Below are positions 1-12,760 of a DNA stretch of 64,000 bases, one piece after another. Position 1 is the stretch's first letter. Each line of letters opens with the position of its first letter. The notes under the pieces are model-generated. The model saw nothing but the letters and a program-made list of their open reading frames with translations, searched no databases and was not told the DNA's origin. This DNA comes from Orthonyx spaldingii (taxonomy: Eukaryota > Chordata > Aves > Passeriformes > Orthonychidae). The position numbers and the translations under genes are program-made. Location of the stretch: contig VZTJ01000239.1 of NCBI GenBank assembly GCA_013397795.1, positions 185,411-249,410 of the forward strand, in the 5' to 3' direction.

Positions 1-3000
1 TTGCACGCATGAAAATGACAGGGAATAGAAGCATTCCACATTTATTCCTTGTTTTTACAACTCTTACATTTCTTCTCATGTCATCATATGTCATAGTCCT
101 TTGAGATTACTATATATGCTTTGAAGCTACCAAAACAAGTTTCACTAGCAAAACACCCTAGTAAAAGAAAAAAGAATCTCCAGTTTTTCACTTAGAAATA
201 ATGTATGGCCTTCATTTTGCAATTGTCATTTAAAAATATGTGTATTCCCTGTTAATGTTACCAAATGGCATGGAAAAGGACAAAATAGAGGAAAACAAGG
301 TCGAAACACTCTGGTGGCACTGTTGCCTCCAGCAAGAACCAGTTTGACGTCAAGAGATCAAACAGCAGCAAACACTATTTTCAGATAGAAAGAAGTGTAT
401 TCCACTTTCTCCCTTTATGAGCATTGGTATTAACTACTCCTAAATGATTTTAAAGAATCATTTTTGGTTCTTGTTCTTACAATTTGTCAGGTGCACAGTA
501 AATCTTAAAACAAGTTGAAAAAGAAAAAGCTACTGAAATAGGGAAAATCACTTCAAGTCCCAATGACACTCCGAAGGCTTATAGCAGTAACAGAAACATC
601 CCTGAATTACAGATACTATTGACTCAAAACATAATCTACTAAATATCTACTAATAAACAAAATATGGTTTATGTTCATTTTATTTATAATAAAATTTTTA
701 TAATACTTGGTTTAATTATAATAACTAAATTATGTCAGTGAGCTACATTTGGTTTTGATAATTTTAATGAGTATAAGAAATATTAGGAGACTATAATAAT
801 TTGTTTCTTACATTTCTGAATAAATAAGATTGGCATCTAATTTACTGTCCTGAACATTTGCTCTCTCTATTAATCTTTAGCAACAACTCCCTCAAAAAGT
901 ATTATATTAAATGAATGACAGTGGAAAAGGTAAGGTAAAATAATGATGAAAGGTAAAAATAGTACATGCCTGTGTACTAAAAACAAATTAAAAAAATAAA
1001 AATTATAAACCCAAGAAACTGTCAGAAATAAATGTATTACTGGACTCAGCTACAGCTCTCACAACATTTTAGTTTTACCACTCTTGCACCTTTACACAAT
1101 TCTCATATAACAGCATTTGCAATTTTAGATCAAATAAAACAAATTTTAAAAGACAAATTAACATCCTGATCCTGCATTTCCAATACAGTCACCACTGCTG
1201 GCTAAAGTTTTTTGTTATTTCCTGTGCTTCAGGAACAATTATCCTATCTAAGAGCAGTTCCACTCATATTGGAAACAATGGGAAGCATTAGTCATTTTGC
1301 AGAAGTGTATCTTTGCTGAGGGCAACTGTGGCTTCAATCCCATTGAGAGCAATAGGAGGTAGCAGCAATTCTGGAAAAAGGACGTTGTCTATGGGATATG
1401 CCATAGGAGAACATTATTCATCAGTTCTTGCTGAATGAGAAAATTTCAGTTCTGGAGAACAACAGAAGATCTTCAAGCCTTTAAAAATCTTTTAGGCACA
1501 GGATTGTAGTACAGAGTGTAGGGAATAGGTGATGTGTTAATAAGATGTTCAGCCAACACTCAAGTAAAGAATTTATTACATTTTCATAATACACTGAAAT
1601 TCCTAACAGACAAACTTTTACACCTAGTTCAAGTCAAACTGCTCAACATTTATGCACTGGAAAATTGGAGCTACCATTTTTTTGCCCCAAACGATATGTG
1701 GAAATTTTAGGGTCGTTTGTTTCATTTGCTCTCTAGTAGCACTTTCTAAAGAAAATAGTGACTGAAGAATCCTACCGAACTACAGGTGAAAGTGATCTTC
1801 TCAAAATAGTGCTATCATTTGCGTTAAAATATACTTAATATATCTGCATTTGATATCCTGAGATCAATATATAATGTCTTAAATAAATTATACTAGACTA
1901 AATTATCACAGGTAGTTCCACCTCCTCCTGCCACTTTTTTAACATCTCTCATTCCTGTTGCTGCAGACAAACTATCAGAAGAAAAGGCAGAGAAAACCTT
2001 CACCTGCTGCTAGTTGTTGAAGAATCTGAAGACATATTGATTTGACTGATCTAAAACAGAGGCACAGCCTTCATTATTTTAAAAATGCTTATGTACATAA
2101 TTTTTCAAGAATTTTGCGAAGCTGATTTTTTAAACAGTCCTGATTCAGAGTACGAAAATTCAGAGTTCATCAAATGAAACGTACATCAAAATCGCTGAAA
2201 TTTCAGATTTACAGTTGTTTTACTGGAACTTAATGAATCCATTTAACCCTGACCAAAATTGTCACTAGGCTACAGCATGTGTCAAAAGCACATACAAAGT
2301 GTTGTAATTTTTCTGTACTACACACAGTAGGTTTTATTTTCAGTAGTTCATATAGCAAAATATCACCAGCAGCACTGCATGCCCACTTTACTCTTAGAAA
2401 GAATTACCTACAGAAGCTTCTCTATTAATATGGGACATTGACTATATGTGTGATTATCTCCCTTGCTCTTTGTGCAAGAAAATGATCTTACTAATTCTAG
2501 AAATGGGATTTTGTGGTTTTTTGCCTTTCTGTGAATTGGCACAGTAGATACACAAATCCTGGAGGACAGTAATATCTGTGCACCGTGCAAAGACTTTAAA
2601 AGGACAACAGTGATGCAAAATTTCACCCACATATCATTTTAATGATGTAAAAACGGACCCTCACTCCAGAATACAGGACATATTTTGGAAAGACATGAAG
2701 AGATCGTATGAAACAATTTTGTCAGAAACCGTAAACCTGAATCTGGAGATAATATGACCAAATATATAGACTCCAGCAAGCACCATTTTAACAGAGGGGT
2801 TTAAGGTTAGTACACTTGGAAATGTTTTTTTACTGACCAATTTTCTCTTTCATTAAATATTTCACAAAGGAATAAAAAAGTAATAATCAGTGGAATGCAA
2901 ATAGCTTGCACACATTTTGTTGAAAAATTAAAAAATTAACTATACTTCATCTCAAATAAACAAGAAATCTGTGAGAAACATGTGGATGAACATGAAAAAC

Positions 3001-5394
3001 CAAAAAAAATAGAAAAAATGTGGGAGGGATCAGGATTAAAAAAAAATTACATTTATTTGGGAAAAATACAATCCCAAATGGACATTGTCCATTATAATGT
3101 TTTACCTTAGAATTTGCTATAAAATCACCAAAAAAAAATGGAAGGAAGAAAAACCTACTGCATAGCTGTGACAGAAGCTGATGAAGACTGACTCTTCTCC
3201 ACATGCCTAGGATCCAGTGGGATCACACACCTCTCTCACCTACTCAGGACCTAGGTACTGTTTACAAGCCCTGTGCTTCAATTCTTAGAGAAACATCAAA
3301 AGTGCCAATGTTTGGGGGTTTTTTCCTAACCTCAGGACAGGCTTCTTTTTAAAGTTAAGCAATTTAACGCTTACAATAAGTATGTGCATTTATTGGAAGT
3401 ATGTGCAAAATTTTGATTAAGTTACCTTTTCAGATATGTGAATGCTAAATAAACTCACTCTTTTTAATACAAGGTAAATATAAGAACAGGAGTGTAGAAA
3501 GGAATGTTGACTAAATTAGCAGATACAGCTGAGTTCAACAACAGCCAACCTCTTCTATGAGAGAAGGAAACAAGCAGTGACTTTTAACGACTGTAATATA
3601 CAATTAAAATCAACTATATAAATGGAAAATGGGATATAACATGAAGCTCAACATAAAGTTGTTCAGTGCATGTAATTGCACCAATTACATTTAGAAATTG
3701 TATTTACTTGTCAGGAAAGAAATAAGAAATTAAAAGGCAATTGTATAAAGTGACACCACACAACCTTTTCATTCAGTCTCTTCAATATAGAATTATAGCA
3801 AGGTAATATTTTAAATACTTCAAAAGAAAAGCCATAAACTTCTAATTCAAAACACCAGCAAAATAAAACATGCAATTTTCATACTCTGTGATTTTCAGTG
3901 TGCAACAAAAACACTTAGCTATTATAAGAAGTCTTTAGAGTTGTGATACACTGGTTTCAGGTGGATCCAGAAAGGGAGGTCAATCACACTTTCTTGACAC
4001 AATTACTAAAATTAATTTCTCTTGCCAATTTTCAAACAAAAGCACATTATGGATTGTGGATCAAATTAATTTTTCAGGGATGTCTGAAGAATTACAATAT
4101 CCTTACTTCAGATTCACTGAAGGGTGGTATTTCAATACATCAGAGAGGGAGATGAGAGTGATATACCCTGGCTCTATAGGATCAGATTTTCAAAGCTGTA
4201 TGGATGTTTATCTCTTCTTGAGATACACTGTCAATGATCTTAACAATCTTTTCAAGTCTGAAACTATGAAGGTAAAGATAGAAGAAAAGTACATTCAAAA
4301 TTATATTGAGAATGAGTAATATATTATATTCAAAATTATTTGAGAATGAAAAATTTGCTTCTGTACACCAAAACAGTTTTGCATCTTCTGTTTAAGATCT
4401 AAATTTTCAGAAGCATCAATTCTTAGCTGCCTGTATCTTAATACACATAAACATAGGTATTTCTTTATGAATGGCTATCCAAAAAAACTCAAAATCAAAG
4501 TAAGGTATATCCAGTTACACTCATCTGGTGTAAGACATCTCAATGAAAGCATATAGAAATCAAGACCTATATTATAGCAGACATGACAAGTGATTTTGAC
4601 AGATTATTGTCTGGACAGAACCGTCAGGAAACCACATTTTCTTCAAGTTCTACAGCATACCAGTGGTCTTTATACTTTGAAGTCTCTTTCAACCTTTGGA
4701 TATTTTTCAAATTACAGCATCATGGAACATTCCAGTCTAGATCCTAGTCTAAAATTATCACATACTGACAATCTAAAGAAGGAAAACCAACTAAAATGAA
4801 ATAAATTCAACCAAAGAAAATACCTTATCTAGATATTCTAAAAGATGGATTGATTCTAGTCTTTATTTCTGTTTATAAAGTTAAACTTCTGAGTAAAGGT
4901 AGATTTTGAAGACCAAATTTTGAAATTTCAAAGATTTTCAAAGGAGACTTTTTGACATAAAATCAAACAAATATTTGTCTGTCTTCCAAATCAAAAAATG
5001 CACCAAAATTAACATTTTCTTCATAGACAAATCCATCTGCGTCATTCTTGCACTTTCCAATGAAGAACACTTTGATGAAAAAATGCTGAGTTCTACATTT
5101 TAGGGCTTCCCACCTGTTTAGATTGGTCTTCTTCCGAAATACTGAGAATAGACTAGACTGGTTATATTAGTACATGATCCAGAAATCCTTCTTTGTGTCA
5201 TAGTCAAAGAACAAGAAACAATTTTGATTTTTTCCTCCAATAAAAGAGAGAAGTTGTTCCAGGAATAATAACACCTGCATTTTTCAAAAAAATGCTGTTT
5301 CTGTCACCAGTAAGTCATGAAGCAGAGAAGAATTACAATAAAAAAGAGGAGTAGGTGCCATTGCCATATTCCCTGACGGTGATACTGAGGTAAT
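1..5394. other. AT-rich noncoding stretch, no gene supported
   Basis: All six frames are broken by frequent stops; the longest open frames are under 90 codons and read as K/N/F/I-rich chance translations. I see no splice-flanked conserved-looking exon, RNA gene or recognisable transposon. It contains one imperfect direct repeat near 4300, listed separately. It is most likely intronic or intergenic. Confidence 0.7.
4293..4349. repeat. Imperfect direct repeat, two units, 35-base period
   Basis: A 22-23 base unit beginning attcaaaattat and ending gagaatga occurs at 4293-4315 and again at 4328-4349. The second copy lacks two bases. The units are separated by a short AT-only linker. It looks like a local duplication in AT-rich DNA, with no sign of function. 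Confidence 0.8.
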
Positions 5395-5453
5395 GGGGAT
5401 AGATTAGATGACCTTTGGAGCTCACTCCTAACCTTATTTCCTACAGACTATGA
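5395..5453 (+). mobile_element. Short degraded CR1 LINE 3' tail
   Basis: The stretch follows the order of the avian CR1 3' end: a 'ttagatgacctttggag' block, a degraded 'tcccttccaaccc' block (here ctcactcctaacc), then a terminal 'actatgat' resembling the CR1 ATTCTATG tail. Only about 60 bases are recognisable, as expected for a severely 5'-truncated LINE insertion in sense orientation. The match is by motif order rather than alignment, so the identification is probable, not certain. Confidence 0.55.
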
Positions 5454-7772
5454 TATCTTCACCAAGTTCCAGAGAGAAGGCAGATAAGAGCTGATTTCTT
5501 TGGGGAGGTATTAGTTAGACTACAACCACAACAGAATTGCTGCAAGAGTAAGTGGATCTATCATTCTATGTAACAAAAGTACTGACATTTCCAGGGAGAT
5601 ACACAAAGTCTAAGAAAGGCATTTCTGAGAATAATAGAAAGTATCAGGTGATGTGAGTTAGGAATACCTGAAATTTTGTCTTGTATTCAAGTTGCTTAAA
5701 GTTATTGGTTATTAATTTTTGGCTGAGATAAAGATGAAGTTTGGGGATTTGTAACTTTTCGGCAGCTTAGTTTTCAGACACAGCAAAACTACTTAAAAGC
5801 TTTGAAAAGTACACATTTTACCTAACAGAAGAATTACTCAATCCAGTCCAGCAGACATAGGGTATGTAATCAATATATGCCTAGGGTTGATGTGGACTCT
5901 GTTCAAGCTCCCTCCCATATTTTCTGTGCAAGTATTTTGTGTATTGAGTAAAAGAAGTATTACTTCTGTCTTTACAGGTTTCACAGAGTTTAGTGATCTG
6001 ACTTTGGCTAGCCATCCTCTGGACATTCCTTATAACCCTTGTCTTCAAAACCCCTGAACCCAGAAACTTATTTGAATGTAATTCTCTGTGAAGACGTATT
6101 TTCTCTCTCTGGGCTGATACATCAGTCCTACCCAAATTGGAATGACTTTCTCCTCCTGATATCAGGGAGTCCTTGTGAAGGTATGGCCAAGCATGGAAAA
6201 TAGCTCCAGAGGCTGTCACTTTTAGAAAAAGGCAATGCTATTGAATTTATATACCTCTGAAATTGTTCTTAAAGTGGAAAGCCTGCGGCAATTTAATTGT
6301 TCCTTATTTAAACTACGATTGAATACGGAAAAGTTTTATTGCCCCAAAAGATTTATGCTGGTTTTGCTGCAGCTTGTTCACTGGAAAATGTATTATATTT
6401 TCTGTTTAGCAATTTTGCATTAGCCATTCATAACACTGATATGGTCCAGAAATATTTGTCATTTCAAACAGCTTTTTTTTTAATGGTAACACCTTTTTAG
6501 GGAATATGAGTAGATAAGCTAATACCTCTGTGTTATACTGATACAGTTGATATTCATACAATACGATAAGATAAAAAACCCGCAAATAGTGATAAAGCTT
6601 TTGTATGGCAGTAAGGAGAAATGCCCTCTCTGCCCATTCTAGCACAGCTCCACGAGATGTTGCCAGAAATTGCCAGCTTGCTTGCTCTTGTGGCTACTAC
6701 TTTGCATGCTGCTTAGCCCACCAGTGACCATACAACAAATTTCACTGTTACACAGATGTTTTATTAGTGCATCAAACATTCTAAAAGGTGACTCGATTGG
6801 TTAAAAAGATCAACTATTACCCCTGCATGACAAATAAAACTTATAGCCCTATTCAGGAATTTATCACTCCATTTCAGTGAATCATGACCCAATGATATCT
6901 TCACCTAAGACACTAAAAAGGGCAAAATAAAGACATGAAATAAAGGCTGGTGTTTTACTCTCTGTGAAGCACTTACACAGTATGCTTGGCTACACATTAA
7001 CTGTGAACTGCTGCAATTGAAGTAGAACCTTCTCCAGCAATACTGAAGGAGACAGCTTTTGTTAAAACCACCCTGGTATAAAAATAAGGGGATAGAAAGA
7101 AAATTACTCAGGGCAGAAAGCTCACAAAACACCCTGGTTTAGAACAAATACATGGCCAGCCTGATGCAAAGGCAGACAGATGAGGAGGAATGTTATGAAT
7201 TGAAGTGAGGAGCTGCTGTGCAATGGTTTTACCTTGCAGTGCACAACCCTCCCATTACAAAGTAATGTAGGTTCCATGTGTTTGAACCTGACTCCTCAGA
7301 ACTAGATCGATTCCTAGTTGTCAGGTCTTCCTGCTGCTGCCTGTTGTGCAGTCTGTTTCCCTGATTTTCTTTTGTGTTTTGCCTCTCCTACTACAGACCT
7401 TGGATGTGCACTCATATTCCTTACCCGCAGGAGGCAGGACTCTATTCATTGCAAGTATCACCACACACCGATACATCTGAGTTATGATCTTTAAACCTTG
7501 AAACTGCCTTGTTATCTTATCCAGACAAATAACCTTCTAGTACTTATTCTTTCACTATTGCTTTCAGAGAAAACACCCACCCACTTTCCTCTGTTACAAC
7601 TCTTCCAAGTTCATGCCAAGCATTCAACAGAAAAACTCTTCCCACACATTTGACAACTTCACGCAAACAAAGCACGTCTTACATCACCCCACAGCTATTT
7701 TCAACCACTTACTTGCAGCCACCTAGAGAAGAAATGGCAGTTCCCATGACCCCATATCACCTGATGATAACT
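5454..7772. other. Noncoding stretch, no gene supported
   Basis: Open frames here reach about 110 codons at 5881-6219 on the minus strand, but they start without context, show no domain, and overlap other chance frames. Nothing resembling an RNA gene, intact transposon or exon is visible. Confidence 0.65.
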
Positions 7773-8085
7773 ATCATAGAAACACAGAATGGTTTGGGTT
7801 GGAAGGGACCTTAAAAGATCATCTTGTTTCAAACCCCCTGCCATGAGCAGGGACACCTCTCACTAGACCAGGTTGTTCAGAGCCCCATCCAACCTGGCCT
7901 TGAGCACTTCCAGGAATGGGGCATTCACGGCTTCTCTGGGCAACCTATTCCATTGCCTCAGCTCCCTCACAGTAAAGAATTTCTTCCTAATATCTAATCT
8001 AAACCTGCTCTCTCTCAGTTTGAAGCCATGTATCGCCATACTTGCTTCCCTGCAAATATGGAAGTATCTAGCTCTCTAATACCAT
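7773..8085 (-). mobile_element. CR1 LINE, 3' fragment, antisense to the window
   Basis: Read on the minus strand this is the last roughly 310 bases of an avian CR1 non-LTR retrotransposon. From the window's left edge it shows the complement of the terminal repeat-like tail (atcatagaaacacagaatgg), then the ttggaagggacctt block, then the 'caacctggccttgagcactt', 'gggcaacctattccattgcctcag' and 'agaatttcttcctaatatct' blocks typical of the CR1 3' untranslated region. The copy ends near 8085, inside the region upstream of the 'tttgaagcca' block, so it is 5'-truncated as most CR1 copies are. The 68-codon plus-strand frame across it is incidental. Identification is from family knowledge and is strong; the subfamily was not assigned. 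Confidence 0.95.
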
Positions 8086-9854
8086 TTTATATCATCATTT
8101 TTATCTTCTTTTAAACAATGTCAACAGGTTGCAATTATCTTCTGGCAAATTGTCTCAGAGAAGCCTATCATAAGCCCAACATGCAGTCTACCTTTCATCT
8201 AGCAAACAAGTGCAAGAGCGTGCATACTTCTTTTTGGGGGAAAATGGGGACAACAGCAATTTCTTGTCCTTCTTGGCAATTTGAGTGGTGTTTTTAGCAT
8301 TTGTGACAAGTATTGAGAACTGCTTTACATTATTATTAATGTGAAAACAGAATGAAGTGTTTCTAGATAACTTTTTATATTTATCTATTTGTAGATAGTT
8401 TTCAGATATTAATTGAACACTTCAGAGAAAGCTAGTTGCTAATAAAAAAAAATCTGTTTGGTGAAGAACTTCTCAATACACCAAATGGAAAGCCACACCT
8501 CTATGAGCTCCTAGTATTAATATCTCCCACTGGTTTTTACCTTACCTTGTTGTTCTGCCATAGAGACCATATTTTACCAGTGAACAGAAAATACTCTTAA
8601 TCAGAGTTACTTGTATGTCATATTGCATGTAATAAGATGAAATAGATGCACGTTTTATATATATTTTTATATATATGTTATTTTGCTTACATACACTAAA
8701 AATGTACACACAAACCTTTCAGTTTACCTTAGTAATTTTTCAGAAATACTATATAAACATGACTGAAACCAAGATATCTTCTAAAATGCATATTAAAAGT
8801 CCCCATGAAATAGCACTTCAAAAGTGATTTCTCTATGCTCACAGATTTAACAGTGCATTGCCAGGCTTAGATAACACTGACGTAAGCTCAATAGTTAGTA
8901 CATGCTAATGCCAACTCACACAGACAGGAATTCAGGGCAATCATCCAGCCCCAAAGGAGGATAGATGTGGAAGAGTTTTGCCTGCCAAATTAGTAATGTC
9001 TCTGATACAAGCACATGAGGTGACAGAAAGGACACTCCAATGACATGCATCACCTTTACTGGGGTAAAAACTTCCCTGTCAACAAAATTTTCTCTGCCAA
9101 TTACTTATGCTGCATTTTATATAGCTATGCAGCACAAATGAAAAAAAAAAAAAAGTAGAGAAGAAAAAACACAAGCCAGTGCTTTTAACTTTCAAAATAA
9201 ACCAGAATTTCTACATAATGAGGGACATAGTTTTCTATATTATGTAACTTCTTTCTCTGCCACTTTAAGCTGAATTTTCCTGGAGCTAAGGAACGAGGGA
9301 TTTTTTTCTATTGGAAAAGTGATGCCAAATTAATTGTTGTGTTCATTATCTGTTTTTGAGTAACAGATACCCTAATAATTATGTGTCATTTGCTGGGACC
9401 ATTGTGATTAAATGGTGTAGAGTGAAACAAAATGGGAAGATTTATGACATATCCTTCACGTATCAAAAAACTGCACAAGAATGGCTTTTCACAATGTTTT
9501 CCTGGGTGTCAAAAATAATCCAGCCAAGCTTATGATTAATTTTTACACAAGATGTTACTGAAAGATTAAAACTGTTGTGATACCCAGGGTGTGAAAGTTA
9601 ACTTAGTTCACTCACAACAAATCTGCTTTAAGATGATGTAATCCAGTACTGATTCTCCTAATTGCTTAGCCACAGGCCATAAATGTGTCAGTTCTCTCTT
9701 CTTGATTGCTACTGTAGTAGAGTGATAAAACCAGTAGAACACAGTGGCTGTCTAATGCTTTGGTTACTGGTCACATGCGTTAAAGCAGATTAAAAGTTGT
9801 TGAAAGGTCATATTTGCAATTGAAGTGAAAGAAAGAAGGACAATGTGGGTCTTC
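8086..9854. other. Noncoding stretch, no gene supported
   Basis: AT-rich unique-looking DNA with a TATA microsatellite near 8660 and a 14-base A run at 9141-9154. No open frame of 60 codons or more was seen. No exon or RNA gene is recognisable. Confidence 0.7.
8653..8679. repeat. TA-rich microsatellite
   Basis: Alternating T and A with short T interruptions (tttatatatatttttatatatatg). It is a low-complexity tract likely to vary in length between individuals. Confidence 0.85.
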
Positions 9855-10248
9855 GCTTGACAACCCTTACTGTGAAGAAACCCTTCCTGATGTCCAACCT
9901 AAACCTCCCCTGGTGCAGCTTGAGGTCATTTCCTCTTATCCTGTCACCTGTTATCTGTGAGAGGAGCCCGATCTCCACCTGGCTACAACCTCCTTTCAGG
10001 GAGTTGTAGAGGGTGGTAAGGTCAACCCTGAGCCTCTGCTTCTCCAAGCTAAGCAATTGCAGCTCCCTCAGTTGCTCATAGGACTTACTCTCTACACCTT
10101 TCCTCAGCTCCATTGTGTTGTCTGGATGCGCTCCAGCTCCTCAATATCTTTCTTGTAGTGAAGGGCCCAGAACTGAACACAGCACTCGATGTGTGGTCTC
10201 ACCGGTGTCGATAAAGAGGAAGAATCACTTTCCTAATCCTGACTTCTT
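9855..10248 (-). mobile_element. CR1 LINE fragment, antisense, lacking its 3' tail
   Basis: On the minus strand this matches the end of CR1 ORF2 and the start of its 3' untranslated region. Read left to right it shows complements of the blocks tgacaaccctt, gtgaagaaaccc, tgatgtccaacctaaacc, cagcttgaggtcatttcctc, ctacaacctcctttcaggg, ctgaacacagcac and tgtggtctcaccggtgtcga. About the last 200 bases of a normal CR1 3' end, including the gga/cct and ATTCTATG blocks, are missing. That is unusual because CR1 copies are normally truncated at the 5' end. The 101-codon minus-strand frame at 9808-10113 lies across this element and is not a host gene. Confidence 0.93.
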
Positions 10249-11439
10249 TCCTCCAATAACATAAACTATACAATTAAAGAAAACTTAAAACAGACAAAAA
10301 TGTCTGGGCACAAGGTACACATCCTCAGGACTCATCACAAATGAAAGAATTACAGCTGATGATAACTATGATCTCAAATTTCTAATGTTTTCCTGATAAC
10401 ATGATTATTTCTTTTCCTTGGAGGTCTCTTTTTAATGCTAGCCTCCCAGAGCTAACCAAACCTGTGTGGTGGAACAGAGGGTTTATAGTCTTGACGCAAA
10501 ACCTGAGTCCATTGTTACCAGTGTTTCAGATTGACAGTGGTTACCCAGTACCTTTATGGTGCTCATGTGTGTTCTCACTCCTGTTACCTGCTTACAAATA
10601 AATCCATAATCATAAAACTGTGATTTCCAGTATGCTACTGCATTGCTCTTCTATGTGTTATGCTCAGTCTTTCCAGACTAGTGACATTCCATGAATAAGA
10701 GGCATGGGCCTTCCTTTGAAATAAACCCCAGCATTATCTACGTCACTGCCAAGCTGGAAGTGAATGATCCTGACTAAGCAGTCATGGATAGTAGGTAGTA
10801 TGGATAAAAGTGGGTTCCTCCCTGTTGGGTGCAACAGACAATCAAGTCATGCTGCAGAACAGGATGACTAACACACACAGCCTCCTATCTCTAAAGTGAA
10901 GAGAAGAAAAAAATCCTGACTTCTCAGCAGGAATTGACATCATATGACTTATGTCAACAACATGCAACTGCTAGCTCTAAAAGCTCATGAAATTTCTAAA
11001 ACTATATTAAAATCTCTTAATTGAAAAGTCATTAAGACAGACAACATTGGGAAGTGACATATTAAACTTCATCTTGAAGATAGAGAGAGACTGATTGTGC
11101 AACTAAAAGTCAGGGAATTTAAGAGTCAAGCTATGCTGAGTCTACACATTTGCTACAAAAATGATGACATACAACCTAAACTCAAAACCTGATATTTTTA
11201 AAAGGCCAATTTCAGAATGTGAAAATAATTCTAAGCTAAATCCGACTGAGAAAAGAATTTGAACACAGAAATTCACACATGAAATAAAAGCTATTTAGGA
11301 TTCTTATTTCTAATGCCCATAAAACTATTTTTTTCAAATTTCAGAAAAATCTACACTAATTCAAAAAATAGTTTAAAATTCTAATATTTAAAAAAGATAC
11401 TGAAGCTAGGAAATGTATCAAATTTATGTGAAGAGTGAA
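10249..11439. other. Noncoding stretch, no gene supported
   Basis: Unique-looking AT-rich sequence. The only 60-codon frame (10401-10601, plus) has no recognisable domain or splice context. No RNA gene or transposon is visible. Confidence 0.65.
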
Positions 11440-12760
11440 CAGATGAAAAAAAAAATCAATTGTTGGAAGATTTAAGGATAATTTAAATGAGTTTCAAGAC
11501 ATACCAGGAACAACAGAGGATCTATAAATCATATCCATCACAAATCATGCAGAAGAGATTGAAAAGTTCAATAAATAATTACTTTCTGCATTGAGGAAAT
11601 AAAACAGGATAACCTGCTCTGACCAAGTGATGAGGATATAGTACCTTTTCAACAGTATCTCAGGAAGATATTCAATGACAGCTACTAAAGTCAGATATTT
11701 TTCAATCAGTATACACACAGCTAAATCGTAGCTGAGAGTTTTTGATAGCCTAGAGGTTTCTTGTACAATTAATGCTGATCTTTAACCTATCTCAGAACTG
11801 CAGAGAAGTTCCAGAAGACTGGATGAAAACCAGTACAATATCGGTATTCAACAAACAACAAATGAAATAATCCAGGTAACTCCAACAATATGGTATTGGT
11901 CCTACATAGAGTAATGGGATGGCCATTACAGGATTTTTATTAATAAGAAGTTAATGGAGGACAATATAATTAATGCTAGTCAATATAGCTTAATATCTGA
12001 TAAAGGGTATGAGGATGAAGCTTTTGTAAAGCAACAAATACTTGCATTCTAAAATAATATTGACAGAAATTCAGCATGGCCCAAACAAATAAGGTCTCAA
12101 AATGGAAGTTACTATTGAGAACATATATTTTTCCTGAGATCATGGGGTGGTATATTTTTGACCTCATGTCATTTAATATCTTCATTTGGAAACATAAAAT
12201 CATTACAGATATAATTTTCAGATAACATAAAAGCTGATGTAAGGGATAATCATGAAGAAGACAGTTCAATGGTACAGTTTGGTCTGGATTTCTTGATAAT
12301 CTGGATGCATGAAAGCAATTTGCAGTTCATATCACCAAATGTAAATGCAAACTCACACATCCAGGATAAAAAGAACTCTGTGAACACTTCGGTGATGGGA
12401 CACGCAGTTCTTCAAAGGGGTAATGTATTCCTATCTGTGGGCAGAGACTATTGCCTACAAAAAGGCATTACACTTCCTTCTTGGCTAATACAGCTGCTAG
12501 TAAATATTGGTGCTGACGTCTGCACTTCAAGAGGTTTCAAAGAATAATTATGAAGGTCAATAAAGGGCTGTTTAAAGAAGAACAAAAAGGAGACCTAATA
12601 ATTTTGCTTATAAAACAAAAGGTGAGAAGGGAGCTGATTGAGAATGTACAAGAACCTACGTGGGAAAAAGCCCCTGGTAACAGAGGTCCCTAACTGAAAA
12701 GGGAAAGTTTGAAATAGATTCATTGGCTGACAGCTGAAACTAACAAAAAACCAACAAAAA
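11440..12760 (+). mobile_element. Ancient, heavily eroded CR1-type LINE, ORF2 to 3' region
   Basis: Several blocks occur in the order expected for a CR1/L3-type reverse transcriptase. Around 11560-11600 a 'ttgaaaagttcaataaataatta...ctgcattgagga' block corresponds to the spacer before the RT domain. At 11795-11845 'agttccagaagactggatgaaaacc' then 'gtattcaacaaa' corresponds to the strongly conserved CR1 coding block Val-Pro-Glu-Asp-Trp followed by Pro-Ile-Phe-Lys-Lys. At 12310-12360 a 'caatttgcagttc...ccaaatgtaaatgcaaactcacacat' block resembles the ORF2 C-terminal region. At 12545-12690 blocks 'gggctgtttaaagaagaac' and 'gagaagggagctgat' resemble the 3' end. All frames are broken, so it is long dead. 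Boundaries are approximate and divergence is high. Confidence 0.65.

Noticed and set aside
7873..8079. 68-codon plus-strand frame
   Set aside because: Antisense to a CR1 3' fragment.
9808..10113. 101-codon minus-strand frame as a gene
   Set aside because: It lies in a CR1 copy and translates CR1 3' region sequence.
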